This document shows, piece by piece, positions 35,084 to 44,331 of a stretch of DNA of 64,000 nucleotides. How positions within the stretch are numbered: position 1 is the stretch's first letter; the number at the start of each line of letters is the position of its first letter. The stretch covers positions 98,040-162,039 of the forward strand of contig CAWBCM010000009.1 in the NCBI GenBank assembly GCA_963787285.1, in the 5' to 3' direction. A model generated the notes under the pieces. The model saw only the letters and a program-made list of their open reading frames with translations. It made no database searches and was not told the DNA's origin. A program made the translations under genes and the position numbers. Source of the DNA: JAHEJN01 sp963787285. Lineage in GTDB: Bacteria; Actinomycetota; Acidimicrobiia; Acidimicrobiales; JAHEJN01.

Positions 35084-35167
35084 CGTCGGTCGCTGGTGGC
35101 GGAGGCCCACCGCATGGTGCGGGGTGCCAGGTGCGTGTTCAGCGGGACCGTGGGCTCCCGCTTCGGG

Positions 35168-35275
35168 TCACGAAGGCGGCGTGGCCTCGCTGTCGGCACT
35201 CTTCTTGCGCCAGAAGAACAGCACTCCGGTGACCGCGGCGATGATCGCGGCGATTTTGGTTTTGGCACTCGACAT
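35168..35275 (-). CDS. Small single-pass membrane protein, 35 aa
   Basis: Short frame starting ATG at 35275: MSSAKTKIAAIIAAVTGVLF, then FWRKKSADSEATPPS, stop at 35168. A 14-residue hydrophobic segment is followed by WRKK, giving a single-pass protein with a charged cytoplasmic tail. GAAGGGG precedes the ATG. This pattern (short helix plus FWRKK) is common in actinobacterial small membrane proteins. Too short for homology proof; function unknown. Confidence 0.65.
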   Translation of the reverse strand: MSSAKTKIAAIIAAVTGVLFFWRKKSADSEATPPS

Positions 35276-35395
35276 GGTGTGGCCCCTTCAACAAAGATCG
35301 GCATCGGCTTTCGCCAACCGGTGCTCGGATCGTACTGCACGTCGACGGGCGGGCGACCGGGGAGTGTCGATTTGCTTCGATCGATACGCCGGTGA

Positions 35396-36325
35396 TCAGG
35401 CGCCGAGGTGTTCGGCCAGGAAGTCGGCGATGGCAGTGGCCGCGGTCGACGCCGCGCTGCCGCGCCACGGGTGGTCCTGTCCGGGAACGATGACCACCTC
35501 GACCGCAGTGCCGCCCTCGGTGGCCGCTTCCGCCAAGGCCGTCGCACCCGAAGGGGGTGCCGTTTCGTCGATCTCACCGGTCATGAGGAACAGTGGCGGC
35601 AGCTCACCGGCCCGAGCTGCGGCCGGGATGGTCGGCAGTTGATCGGGATACGAGAGCAGCGCTGCCACCGAGAATCCGGCGGGCTCCACGCTGGTCAGCC
35701 CCGCACCCCCGAGCTCGGCCGCCATGGCGGCCAACGCTCCCAGTGAATAGGCCGCCGTGCCGATCCGTTCGGGATCGACCGAGGGGTCGGCGCGCAGCGT
35801 GGCCACACCGTCGATGATGGCCTGGAGCAGTGGTCGAGCGGCACCGATGACGGGCCCGGCTTCGCAGTAGGTGTCGGGTGGCGCCGGTTCGGCGGCCAGA
35901 TAGTCGATGCGCAGCGCAATCACGCCGCGGTCGGCCAGTGCCCGCACGACGGCACCGGTGATCTCGGAGTCCGACTCGTAGCCGCCACATCCGTTGAGCA
36001 CGATCACTGCCGGTGTCGGGGTGAGGGAATCGCCGGGAGCGCAGCGCTCGCCCGGGATCGTCATCTCTCCGGTGCCCACGGTCGTCGAGTCACAGGTGAA
36101 GTCGAAGGCCGGGTCGGCGGTGGTCGGCGTCGGGCTCGGCGACGGGGTGGACGTGGGCGTCGGTTCCGGCCGGGCGGTGGGCTCCGGGGTCGGCTCGACG
36201 GCAACCGTCGGGCTCGGCGCGACGACCGGTTCGCCGGCATCGGACCCGCAACCGGGTACGCCCAGAAACACGAGGAGGAAGACTGCCAAGGTGGCCACAA
36301 GTCGTCGATGCGTCGTCGGAGTCAT
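35396..36325 (-). CDS. Lipoprotein with dienelactone-hydrolase-like alpha/beta hydrolase domain
   Basis: 309 aa. Signal peptide LVATLAVFLLVFLGVPGCGS with lipobox; then a Pro/Thr-rich linker (about 30-70) of TPTP/SPSP type. The hydrolase domain starts FDFTCDSTTVGTGEMTIPGE. An oxyanion-type block AVIVLNGCGGYESDSEITGA follows; the nucleophile elbow is probably GTAAYSLGALAAMA (Ser in YSLG). Acid and base are FLMTGEIDETAPPSG and VPGQDHPWRGSAA. Anchored outside the membrane, it may act on small esters or lactones. Intact frame; start chosen for the signal peptide. Confidence 0.83.
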   Translation of the reverse strand: MTPTTHRRLVATLAVFLLVFLGVPGCGSDAGEPVVAPSPTVAVEPTPEPTARPEPTPTSTPSPSPTPTTADPAFDFTCDSTTVGTGEMTIPGERCAPGDSLTPTPAVIVLNGCGGYESDSEITGAVVRALADRGVIALRIDYLAAEPAPPDTYCEAGPVIGAARPLLQAIIDGVATLRADPSVDPERIGTAAYSLGALAAMAAELGGAGLTSVEPAGFSVAALLSYPDQLPTIPAAARAGELPPLFLMTGEIDETAPPSGATALAEAATEGGTAVEVVIVPGQDHPWRGSAASTAATAIADFLAEHLGA

Positions 36326-36462
36326 GCTTCCGCCTTCCCGCTGAATCTCCTGCACTCCCAGCTTCCGGCGCGTCGTGCACGGCCGAGAAGAGCCGAAGGT
36401 CAGATCCTCCGGCGAGGCTCGGCTCCGATCACGCTCTCCTCGACCCTGCTCGAGCTCTCGCC

Positions 36463-37731
36463 CTACTCACCGGTCGGGAGGAACAGCAGCGCAGGCGTCT
36501 CGAGCTTGCTCTTCACGGTCTGCACGAAGGCGGCGGCATCGGCGCCGTCGATCACCCGGTGATCGAACGACGACGAAAGATTCATGATCTGTCGCCGCAC
36601 GAGGTCGTCGCCGACGTACACCGGCCGGTCGACGATCTTGTTGACCCCGACAATGGCGACCTCGGGCGCATTGATCACCGGGGTCGACACGATCCCGCCC
36701 AGCACCCCGAGGCTGGTGATCGTCACGGTCGAGCCGCTCAGCTCGTGGAGCGAGATCTTCGCCGTGCGCGCCTCTTCGGCCAGACGGACGACCTCACTCG
36801 CGCTGGCCCACAGATCGAGCCGGTCGGCATCGTGGACCACGGGAACCATGAGACCGCGGTCGGTCTGTACGGCAATGCCGAGGTGGACCGATCGATGCCG
36901 GCGGATCACGAGGTTCTCGTCGTCGAAGCGGGCGTTCATCGCCGGGTGGACCCGAACCGCGAGCACGACGGCTCGCATCAGGAACGGCAGCAACGACAGC
37001 CTGGGCTGTTGATCGGTCTTCGAGGCATTGAGCTCGGCCCGCAACCGCTCGGTCTCGGTGACGTCGACCTCCTCGACGTAGGTGAAGTGGGGAATGCGGC
37101 GCATCGAGGCCTGCATCCGCTCGGCGATGTTCCGACGGAGTCCGGTGATCTTCCTCTCCTCGATCTCGTCGAACAGGTCGGCGCCGGCGGCGGAGAGGAA
37201 ACGTGATGGCGCGGTTGCCGCAGCGGAACGAAGGACGATGTCGAGATCGCGGTGGGTGACGCGGCCGTCGGGGCCGGTGCCGGTCACCGAACCCAGGTCG
37301 ATGTCGAGATCGCGGGCGCGCGCTCGAACGGCAGGGGCAGCGGTCGGCCGGTCACCGCTGGTGGTCGACCGGACCGCCCTTGTGGGCGCCGGTGGCTTGC
37401 CCGCCGACTCGACCGAGGTCGAAACCTCGGCGGACGTCGATGCGTTCGTGGTGGCGGCAACCGGCTCGGTGTCGGAGTCACGCACCTCGGAGTCGACGTC
37501 GATGACGACGAGACTGCTTCCGACGGCGATGACGTCGCCGATCTCGCCCGCGATCCAGCGAACCGTGCCGCTGACCGGCGACGGCAGCTCGATGGTGGCC
37601 TTGTCGCTCATCACGTCGACCATGACCGCATCCTCGTCGATGGTGTCGCCGACTGCGATGTGCCATTCGACGATCTCGGCCTCGGCCACGCCTTCGCCGA
37701 CATCGGGGAGCTTGACGGTGTATTCGCTCAT
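36463..37731 (-). CDS. bkdC: Branched-chain 2-oxoacid dehydrogenase E2 (lipoamide acyltransferase)
   Basis: 422 aa, intact. The N-terminal lipoyl domain MSEYTVKLPDVGEGVAEAEI has the lipoyl-Lys in MVDVMSDKATIELPSPVSG (about residue 44). A Ser/Thr/Pro linker follows, then the peripheral subunit-binding domain (AVRARARDLDIDLGSVTGTG, then PDGRVTHRDL), and the acyltransferase core with GLRRNIAERMQASMRRIPHF and catalytic His in SSSFDHRVIDGADAAAFV. The MSDK-type lipoyl site and overall form are closer to branched-chain than pyruvate complexes. Starts 1 base after the E1-beta stop region. Confidence 0.93.
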   Translation of the reverse strand: MSEYTVKLPDVGEGVAEAEIVEWHIAVGDTIDEDAVMVDVMSDKATIELPSPVSGTVRWIAGEIGDVIAVGSSLVVIDVDSEVRDSDTEPVAATTNASTSAEVSTSVESAGKPPAPTRAVRSTTSGDRPTAAPAVRARARDLDIDLGSVTGTGPDGRVTHRDLDIVLRSAAATAPSRFLSAAGADLFDEIEERKITGLRRNIAERMQASMRRIPHFTYVEEVDVTETERLRAELNASKTDQQPRLSLLPFLMRAVVLAVRVHPAMNARFDDENLVIRRHRSVHLGIAVQTDRGLMVPVVHDADRLDLWASASEVVRLAEEARTAKISLHELSGSTVTITSLGVLGGIVSTPVINAPEVAIVGVNKIVDRPVYVGDDLVRRQIMNLSSSFDHRVIDGADAAAFVQTVKSKLETPALLFLPTGE

Positions 37732-37732
37732 C

Positions 37733-38746
37733 TCACTCCGCCATCACTCTGCGTAGGCCTGCGCCCACCCGCGCCGGGCCCGGGAAGTAGTCCCACTCCT
37801 GGGCGTGCGGGTACGGCGTGTCCCATCCGGTCACCCGCTCGATGGGGGCTTCGAGGTGGTGGAAGCACAGCTCCTGCACCGTCGCTGCCAGCTCGGCCCC
37901 GTAGCCGCTGGTGCGGGTGGCTTCGTGCACGATCACGCATCGGCCGGTCTTCTCGACCGACTGGACCACCGCTTCGGTGTCGAGGGGCAGCAGCGTGCGC
38001 AGGTCGATGATCTCGGCGTCGATGCCGGTCTCGTCGGCCGCCGCTTCGGCGACGTACACCATGGTGCCGTAAGCGAGAACGGTGACATCGCCGCCCTCAC
38101 GCCGCACCGATGCCACCCCCAGAGGGATGCGGTAGTAGTCGTCAGGTACCTCACCCAGCGGATGGTCGGACCAGGGCACGATCGGGCGATCGGGATGACC
38201 GTCGAATGGCCCGTTGTACAACCGCTTCGGTTCGATGAAGATCACGGGGTCGTCGTCTTCGATCGCCGCGATGAGCAGGCCCTTGGCGTCATGCGGGGTC
38301 GAGGGAATCACCGTCTTCAAGCCACACACGTGGGTGAACAGCGCCTCGGGGCTCTGGCTGTGGGTCTGTCCACCGTGGATGCCACCGCCCGACGGCATGC
38401 GAACGGTGAGCGGCGCGGTGAACTCGGCACCCGATCGATACCGCAGCCGAGCCGCCTCGGAGATCAGTTGATCGAGGCCGGGATACACGTAGTCGGCGAA
38501 CTGGATCTCCGGAACCGGTCGGAGCCCGTAGGCCCCCATGCCGACCGCGACGCCGATGATGCCGCCCTCGGCGATCGGCGTGTCGAAGACCCGCGTCGGC
38601 CCGTACTTCGCCTGAAGGCCATCGGTGCAGCGGAACACGCCACCGAAGTAGCCGACGTCCTCGCCGAACACCACGACCTGAGGGTCGCGCTCCAACATCG
38701 TGTCGAGCGCCGACCGGATGGCCACGTTCATCGCCATGGCCGTCAC
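37733..38746 (-). CDS. bkdB: Branched-chain 2-oxoacid dehydrogenase E1 beta subunit
   Basis: About 337 aa, intact. The GTG at 38746 overlaps the E1-alpha stop (GTGA); an ATG lies at 38737. Blocks are MAMNVAIRSALDTMLERDPQ, VVVFGEDVGYFGGVFRCTDG, RVFDTPIAEGGIIGVAVGMG, PVPEIQFADYVYPGLDQLI, VRMPSGGGIHGGQTHSQSPE (conserved His) and CVIVHEATRTSGYGAELAAT. These are the transketolase-like beta subunit and C-terminal domains. Works with E1-alpha in thiamine-dependent decarboxylation of 2-oxo acids from Leu, Ile and Val. Confidence 0.94.
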   Translation of the reverse strand: MTAMAMNVAIRSALDTMLERDPQVVVFGEDVGYFGGVFRCTDGLQAKYGPTRVFDTPIAEGGIIGVAVGMGAYGLRPVPEIQFADYVYPGLDQLISEAARLRYRSGAEFTAPLTVRMPSGGGIHGGQTHSQSPEALFTHVCGLKTVIPSTPHDAKGLLIAAIEDDDPVIFIEPKRLYNGPFDGHPDRPIVPWSDHPLGEVPDDYYRIPLGVASVRREGGDVTVLAYGTMVYVAEAAADETGIDAEIIDLRTLLPLDTEAVVQSVEKTGRCVIVHEATRTSGYGAELAATVQELCFHHLEAPIERVTGWDTPYPHAQEWDYFPGPARVGAGLRRVMAE

Positions 38747-39990
38747 GGCAGGTTCTCCAGCTCGTCTCGCTGACGGCGAAGGTGCGGCGGGAGCTCCTTG
38801 AAGACGTCCTCGAACAGGCTCCTGCGTCCCGCCACGTGACCGTCGAGCAGCGTGCCGTACCCCTCGGCCTCCTTGGCCGCGGCCCGAACGGCCTCCCGTA
38901 CGTCGCTCTCCGACTCCGCCTGTTGCTCGGCCGACCACTCACCGCGCGTCGCGAGGTGCGCAACGAGCCGGTCGATCGGATCGCCCAGTGGCCACGCCTT
39001 CCACTCGTCGACGGGGCGGTACTTCGACGGGTCGTCGGAGGTCGAGTGGGCGCTGGCTCGGTAGGTGATCCACTCGATCAGTGTCGGCCCGTGGTTCTGT
39101 CGCGCCCGTTCGGCGGCCCAGCGCACCGCCGCCACGACCGCCAGGTAGTCGTTGCCGTCGACCCGGAGGGCCGGGATGCCGTAGCCGACGGCACGAGCGG
39201 CAAAGGTGCTGCTCGCGCCACCCGCGATGCCCTGGAACGACGAGATGGCCCACTGGTTGTTGACCACGCTCAAGATCACCGGAGCCTGGTAGGTGGCGGC
39301 GAAGGTGAGAGCGTGATGGAAGTCGGCCTCGGCCGTGGCGCCCTCGCCGATCATCCCTGCCGCGATGGCGGTGTCGCCGGAGATCGCCGCGGCCATCGCC
39401 CACCCGACCGCCTGCACGAACTGGGTGCCCAGGTTGCCCGAGATGGTGAAGAAGCCCGCCTCCCTGGCGGAGTACATCACCGGCATCTGACGGCCGTGCA
39501 GCCGATCTTTCTCGTTCGAGAAGATCTGGCACATCATGTCGACCATCGGCCACTCGCGCGCGATGAGCCATCCCGGCTGGCGGTAGGTGGGGAAGAACAT
39601 GTCGCGGGGGCCGAGCTCGAGCGCGTGGCCGACGGCGATCGCCTCTTCGCCGGTGCTGCGCACGTAGAACGAGGTCTTGCCCTGGCGCTGGGATCGGAGC
39701 ATCCGGTCGTCGTACATGCGGGTGGTCACCATCGCCCGCAGTCCGCGACGCAGTGTGTCGGCGTCGATGTCGGGAACCCAGTCGCCGACCGCATGGCCGT
39801 CGTCGTCGAGCACCCGGATGATCGTGTCGGCGAGATCGCGAATGTCGTGGGGATCGACGGCGATGTCGGGTCGCCGGGCCTCACCCGCCGGCGGCACGGC
39901 GAGATAGGAGAAGTCGGGCTCGTCGCCGGGACGGGCCGACGGTTCGGGAACATGGAAACGCAGCGAGCCCGGCCCATTCGAGGAATCCAT
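38743..39990 (-). CDS. bkdA: Branched-chain 2-oxoacid dehydrogenase E1 alpha subunit
   Basis: 415 aa, intact. ThDP-binding region GMIGEGATAEADFHHALTFA, then PVILSVVNNQWAISSFQG, matching the GDG-N30-NN motif of branched-chain E1 alpha. Also MYDDRMLRSQRQGKTSFYVR, STGEEAIAVGHALELGPRDM, FFPTYRQPGWLIAREWP and HSTSDDPSKYRPVDEWKAWP (phosphorylation-loop region in homologues). Starts MDSSNGPGSLRFHVPEPSA. First gene of the bkdABC operon, 80 bases after the MarR stop on the same strand, so MarR may head the transcript. Confidence 0.95.
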   Translation of the reverse strand: MDSSNGPGSLRFHVPEPSARPGDEPDFSYLAVPPAGEARRPDIAVDPHDIRDLADTIIRVLDDDGHAVGDWVPDIDADTLRRGLRAMVTTRMYDDRMLRSQRQGKTSFYVRSTGEEAIAVGHALELGPRDMFFPTYRQPGWLIAREWPMVDMMCQIFSNEKDRLHGRQMPVMYSAREAGFFTISGNLGTQFVQAVGWAMAAAISGDTAIAAGMIGEGATAEADFHHALTFAATYQAPVILSVVNNQWAISSFQGIAGGASSTFAARAVGYGIPALRVDGNDYLAVVAAVRWAAERARQNHGPTLIEWITYRASAHSTSDDPSKYRPVDEWKAWPLGDPIDRLVAHLATRGEWSAEQQAESESDVREAVRAAAKEAEGYGTLLDGHVAGRRSLFEDVFKELPPHLRRQRDELENLP

Positions 39991-40070
39991 TCCTCAACCC
40001 TCGCACCCCATCGACCCACACACAAAGCGCCGTCTGCGCTGCGGGAAGGCCGGGCTCTGCGGGCCTCAGT

Positions 40071-40584
40071 TCAGCCCAGCTCGAAGTCGCCGGCGTCGGC
40101 TCGCAGGTCGGTGAGCTCGAGCCCGAGCGTGCGTAGTTGCGCATCGGACAGGCACGCAAGGCCGAACTCGTGGTCGACCCAACACCGCGGCGGCTCGGGT
40201 GACTCTGGCCCGGCCCTCGTCGGTGATGCGGGCGAGGGTGGCCCGTCGGTCCGAGGGGTGCGGCACTCGCTCGACGAGACCGTCGGCTTCGAGGCGATCG
40301 ATGGTGTTGGTGACGCTGGTGGGGTGGACCTGGAGGCGTTCGCCGATCTTGCCGAGCGGCAGCTCGCCCTTCTTCGTGAACGACAGCAACGCCAGTGCCT
40401 CGAACCGGCTGAAGTTGAGATCGAAGTCCGACAACAACGCGTTGAGGCGGGCGAGCACGATCTGATGGGCTCGAGTGATCGCGGTGGCCGCCGTCATCGC
40501 CAGGCTCGCCGGCCAATGGTTGGCCGTCCAGTTTCGTTCGGCCTCTTCGATGGGGTCGAACCTCAGGACCATGTGTTGTAGCAT
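40071..40584 (-). CDS. MarR-family transcriptional regulator
   Basis: About 171 aa with one frame change near 40178. Winged HTH with TAITRAHQIVLARLNALLSD, FDLNFSRFEALALLSFTKKG, LGKIGERLQVHPTSVTNTID, RLEADGLVERVPHPSDRRAT (wing with DRR) and TDEGRARVTRAAA. The tail after the frame change reads EFGLACLSDAQLRTLGLELT and ends DAGDFELG at 40071. It is divergent from the mutase operon and upstream of bkdABC, so it probably links branched-chain oxidation and mutase expression. The start may be ATG 40584 or 40572. Confidence 0.88.
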
Positions 40585-40597
40585 AGAGCCGATTTAG

Positions 40598-40619
40598 TTG
40601 GACGTCCTAGTATTGGACG
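40598..40619. promoter_or_regulatory. TTGGACG repeats around a GGACGTCC palindrome
   Basis: TTGGACG occurs at 40598-40604 and 40613-40619; the first is part of the perfect 8-bp palindrome GGACGTCC (40600-40607). The element lies in the 53-base divergent gap between MarR (40584) and the mutase large subunit (40638). Probable MarR operator, by position. Confidence 0.5.
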
Positions 40620-40637
40620 AGTTCGAGACGAGGCCCG

Positions 40638-42288
40638 ATGACCGATCACCCCGACGACGATGCCCGGGCCACGTGGCGAGCCGACCACGAAGCGGCGACC
40701 CTGCGCGACGCACCCTTCGAGACGATGTCGGGTGTGCCGGTCGAGCCCGTGTACGGCGAGGGCCCGTATCCCGGGCAGTTCCCCTACACCCGGGGTCTGT
40801 TTCCCTCGATGTACCGCTCGCGGTTGTGGACGATGCGCATGTTCGCCGGCTTCGGTACCGCCGAGGACACCAACGCCCGGTTCAAGGACATCCTTCGCAA
40901 CGGCGGCACGGGTCTGTCGACCGCGTTCGACATGCCCACCCTGATGGGCCGCGACTCCGACATCGCCGTGGGCTCTCGGTGAGGTCGGCCGCGCCGGCGT
41001 GGCCATCGACACGCTCGCCGACATGGAGGACCTCTTCGCCGACATCGATCTCGCATCGGTCTCGACGTCGATGACCATCAACGGCCCGGCGGCGATCCTG
41101 CTGGCCATGTACGTCGCCGTCGCCGAGAACAACGGCGTCGCCCCCGCGCAGCTGTCGGGCACGATCCAGAACGACATTCTCAAGGAGTACCAGGCCCAGA
41201 AGGAGTACATCTACCCGCCACGACCGTCGATGCGGATCGTGACCGACATGGTGAAGTTCACCACCGCCGAGATGCCCCGGTGGCATCCGGTGTCGATCTC
41301 GGGCTACCACATCCGCGAGGCGGGCTCGACCGCCGCACAGGAGCTGGCGTTCACGCTGGCCAACGGCTTCGCCTACGTCGAGGCGGCGTTGGCCGCAGGG
41401 TCTCGACGTCGACGACTTCGGCCAGCGGCTGAGCTTCTTCTTCAACAGCCACATCGACTTCTTCGAGGAGATCGGCAAGTTCCGCGCCGCCCGCCGCATC
41501 TGGGCCCGGTGGATGCAGGAGCGCTACGGCGCCACCGACGAGCGGGCCATGATGTGCCGATTCCACACCCAGACCGCCGGCGTGTCGCTCACCGCCCAGC
41601 AGCCCGAGAACAACATCGCCCGCGTCGCCATCCAGGCCCTGGCCGCCGCCCTGGGCGGCACGCAGAGCCTGCACACCGACAGCTACGACGAGGCGCTCGC
41701 GCTCCCCACCGAGAAGGCGGCCCGCATCGCGCTGCGCACCCAGCAGATCGTGGCCCACGAGACCGGCGTGGCCAACGTGGCCGATCCGCTCGGCGGCTCC
41801 CCCTACGTCGAGTGGATGACCGACGAGATGGAACGCCAGGCCGAGGCGATCTTCGCCCACCTCGACGACCTGGGCGACGGCTCGATCCTCGAAGGCGTCT
41901 ACGCCGGCATCGAGAACGGCTACTTCGTCGGCGAGATCGCCGACCCGCCTACCGGTTCGAACGCGAGGTCAACGCCGGCCGACGCATCATCGTCGGGTGT
42001 CAACGACGTTCACCGACGGAGCACGAGGACGACAGCACGAACCTCCTCCGCATCGACCAGCAGGTCGAGGACTACCAGCGCAAACGCCTCGACGACGTGA
42101 AGCAACGCCGCAACGCCGACGCGGTGACTGCCTCGCTGGCCGCGATCACCGAGGCCGCCCGCGACCCACGTCACGAATCTGATGCCGTCGATCATCGAGG
42201 CGGTGCGCGGCCTACGCCACCGAGGAGGAGATCGCGGCAGGCGATGGAATCCGTGTTCGGCACCTACGTCGAGAAGGCGATCGTCTGA
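40638..42288 (+). CDS. Acyl-CoA mutase large subunit (B12-dependent, methylmalonyl/isobutyryl-CoA mutase family)
   Basis: About 550 aa, with at least six frame changes (near 40978, 41395, 41945, 42000, 42180 and 42230). The TIM-barrel substrate domain has YPGQFPYTRGLFPSMYRSRL, WTMRMFAGFGTAEDTNARFK and TGLSTAFDMPTLMGRDSD. Further on are GRAGVAIDTLADMEDLF, SGTIQNDILKEYQAQKEYIY, VSISGYHIREAGSTAAQELA and ALAAALGGTQSLHTDSYDEA. The B12 domain is separate (next gene), as in IcmA/HcmA. At the residue that differs between mutases it has Phe (FAGFG), as in isobutyryl-CoA mutase; Tyr marks methylmalonyl-CoA mutase and Ile marks 2-hydroxyisobutyryl-CoA mutase. Assignment to isobutyryl type is inference. 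Confidence 0.9.
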
Positions 42289-42691
42289 TGGCCGAACCGT
42301 CGACCCGGGTCGTCCTCGCCAAGCTCGGCCTCGACGGCCACGACCGCGGCATCAAGGTCGTCGCCCGCATCCTCCGCGATGCCGGAATGGAGGTGATCTA
42401 CCTCGGCCTGCGCCAGACCACCGACAGCATCGTCGCTGCCGCCGAGCAGGAGGACGCCGATGCCATCGGCCTGTCGATGCACAACGCCGGGCACCTCACG
42501 CTCGGCACCGGCGATGCTCGCCACGCTCCGCGAACGCGGGACTCGACATCCCCCTCGTCATCGGTGGCATCGTGCCCGACGACGACATGGCCGAGCTGCT
42601 CGATGTCGGCGTCGCCGCGGTTCTGGGCCCTGGTGCGTCGGCCGCCGAAGTCGTCGAGACCGTCCGCCGTGCTGTCGCAACGCGTGCCTGA
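42288..42691 (+). CDS. Acyl-CoA mutase small (B12-binding) subunit
   Basis: About 134 aa with frame changes near 42512 and 42540. The cobalamin-binding DxHxxG signature is KLGLDGHDRGIKVVARILRD; then AGMEVIYLGLRQTTDSIVAA, DADAIGLSMHNAGHLTL (the SxL motif region reads GLSMHNAGH) and IPLVIGGIVPDDDMAELL, DVGVAAVLGPGASAAEVVET (GG motif). ATG at 42288 overlaps the last base of the large-subunit stop. Pairs with the large subunit to form the holoenzyme. Confidence 0.93.
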
Positions 42692-43667
42692 GAGTTCGAA
42701 CATCCGCGGTCTCGCCCCCGGCGAGCTGTTCGATCTCGCGCAGCGCGGCGACCGACGGGCCATCGGTCGGCTGCTCACCGTCATCGAACAGGGAGGGGCG
42801 GGGGCCGACCAGGTCACCGAGCTCTCCCACCACCACGCCGGCCGAGCTCAGGTGATCGGCATCACCGGAGCGCCGGGCGCGGGCAAGTCCACCCTGACCG
42901 GTCATCTTGCCCGATTGCTGCCCACGGCCGGACGTCGACCCGCGGTGCTCGCCGTCGACCCCTCCTCCCCGCTCACCGGCGGAGCGATCCTCGGCGACCG
43001 CATCCGCATGGACGACGTCGTCGGTGAGGGCGCCTTCATTCGGTCGATGGCCACGCGTGGGCACTCCGGTGGACTCGCACTGGCCGTCCCCGCTGCAGTG
43101 CGACTCTTCGACGCGTGCGGATTCGATCCGATCATCATCGAGACGGTCGGCGTCGGCCAGGTGGAGGTCGACGTCGTCAGCGCGGCCGACACCACCGTCG
43201 TCGTCGTGACCCCCGGATGGGGCGACGCCGTCCAGGCCAACAAGGCCGGCCTCCTCGAGGTCGCCGACATCTTCGTCGTGAACAAAGCCGACCGCCCCGG
43301 CGCCACCGACGCCCGCCGCGACCTCGAGCTCATGCTCGACCTCAGCCATGTCACCGGGCAGGAGGACGAGAGCGGTTATCGCCCACCCATCATCATGACC
43401 TCGGCCATCGACGGCACCGGCGCCGCCGACGTACTCGAGGCGATCGAGCGACACGGCGTCCACCTGAACGAGACCGACCAGCTCGAACAACGCCGCGCCA
43501 CCCGAATCCGCACCGAGGTGACCAATCGCGCCCACCAACTCCTCACCACCGCCGCCGACACCCTCATCCTCGACGGCGAGGGAGCCGAGCTCGTACGACT
43601 CGCGGACGACAAGGCGATCTCGCCGGCTGTAGCCGCCCAGCGCCTGGTGAACCTTCTGAGGTCCTGA
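42684..43667 (+). CDS. meaB: MeaB/ArgK-type G3E GTPase, mutase chaperone
   Basis: 327 aa, intact; GTG start at 42684 overlaps the small-subunit stop by 8 bases. P-loop VIGITGAPGAGKSTLTGHLA, switch/Walker B VLAVDPSSPLTGGAILGDRI, MATRGHSGGLALAVPAAVRL, DPIIIETVGVGQVEVDVVS and base-specificity motif IFVVNKADRPGATDA. This GTPase loads and protects adenosylcobalamin on acyl-CoA mutases. Its position as third gene of the operon confirms the B12-dependent mutase reading. Confidence 0.96.
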   Translation: MPESSNIRGLAPGELFDLAQRGDRRAIGRLLTVIEQGGAGADQVTELSHHHAGRAQVIGITGAPGAGKSTLTGHLARLLPTAGRRPAVLAVDPSSPLTGGAILGDRIRMDDVVGEGAFIRSMATRGHSGGLALAVPAAVRLFDACGFDPIIIETVGVGQVEVDVVSAADTTVVVVTPGWGDAVQANKAGLLEVADIFVVNKADRPGATDARRDLELMLDLSHVTGQEDESGYRPPIIMTSAIDGTGAADVLEAIERHGVHLNETDQLEQRRATRIRTEVTNRAHQLLTTAADTLILDGEGAELVRLADDKAISPAVAAQRLVNLLRS

Positions 43668-43674
43668 CCCCGAG

Positions 43675-43728
43675 GCCGAAATTGGTTTCTTCAGGTCCAC
43701 CGGTGAGCGACCGGAAACCAATTTCGGC
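43675..43728. repeat. Inverted repeat with 15-bp stem and 24-nt loop (repeat family copy 1)
   Basis: GCCGAAATTGGTTTC (43675-43689) pairs perfectly with GAAACCAATTTCGGC (43714-43728) around a 24-base loop, between the convergent stops of meaB (43667) and the PAP2 gene (43747). It could end transcription from both sides. The same arms recur at 50861 and 53243, so it is also a dispersed repeat family. Confidence 0.8.
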
Positions 43729-43746
43729 TTGGGGCGGCCCGGCCCG

Positions 43747-44331
43747 TCAGCGGCGCCTCCATTGCGACCGCAGTGCGTTGGCCGACAACCCTGCGAGAGC
43801 GCCGGCGGCGAAGCCGCCACCCACATCCAGTGGCAAGTGAGCCCCGACGTACATGCGGCTGCATCCGGCGAGTCCCGCCACGATCAGCGCCCGACGGCGC
43901 CAGCGACCCGGACTCGTCGCCACCAAGGCGAGTGTCGTCGACACCGCCGCGTGCCCCGACGGATATCCGAGGCCGCTCTGTGGGCGGCCTCGCACCACCA
44001 CCGCGTCGAGGTGCTGGTCGGGCCGGCCTCGACCTACGCCCGGTTTGATCAGCTTGATCCCTCCCCACACCGCGGTGCCGAACGCGCCCACCTCGAGCGC
44101 TTCGCGCGGGCCGCGCCGTCGATGGGTGATCGCTGACACGACGACCACGGCTCCGAGAGAGCCCGCTTGCATCAGCACCCAGGCGGGACGTTCGAGGGCG
44201 TCGGGTGCGTCATTGAACCAGCGGAAGACCTTCGCCTCAGGGTCGGACACCGGCCGGCGCCGGGCCGCCCGAGCCGACCACACAACGGCGATCGCTGCCC
44301 CTGCACCGGAAACGAGTCGCCCGACGCGCAT
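43747..44331 (-). CDS. PAP2-superfamily lipid phosphatase
   Basis: 194 aa, intact membrane protein. All three PAP2 motifs are present: KLIKPGVGRGRP (KxxxxxxRP), GYPSGHAAVSTT (PSGH) and SRMYVGAHLPLDVGGG (SRxxxxxHxxxD). Several hydrophobic helices, for example AWVLMQAGSLGAVVVVSAIT. Likely dephosphorylates lipid phosphates such as undecaprenyl diphosphate or phosphatidic acid at the outer face of the membrane. The start ATG shares 1 base with the stop of the upstream lipoprotein gene, in a three-gene group with the PAP2-kinase fusion. Confidence 0.93.
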   Translation of the reverse strand: MRVGRLVSGAGAAIAVVWSARAARRRPVSDPEAKVFRWFNDAPDALERPAWVLMQAGSLGAVVVVSAITHRRRGPREALEVGAFGTAVWGGIKLIKPGVGRGRPDQHLDAVVVRGRPQSGLGYPSGHAAVSTTLALVATSPGRWRRRALIVAGLAGCSRMYVGAHLPLDVGGGFAAGALAGLSANALRSQWRRR

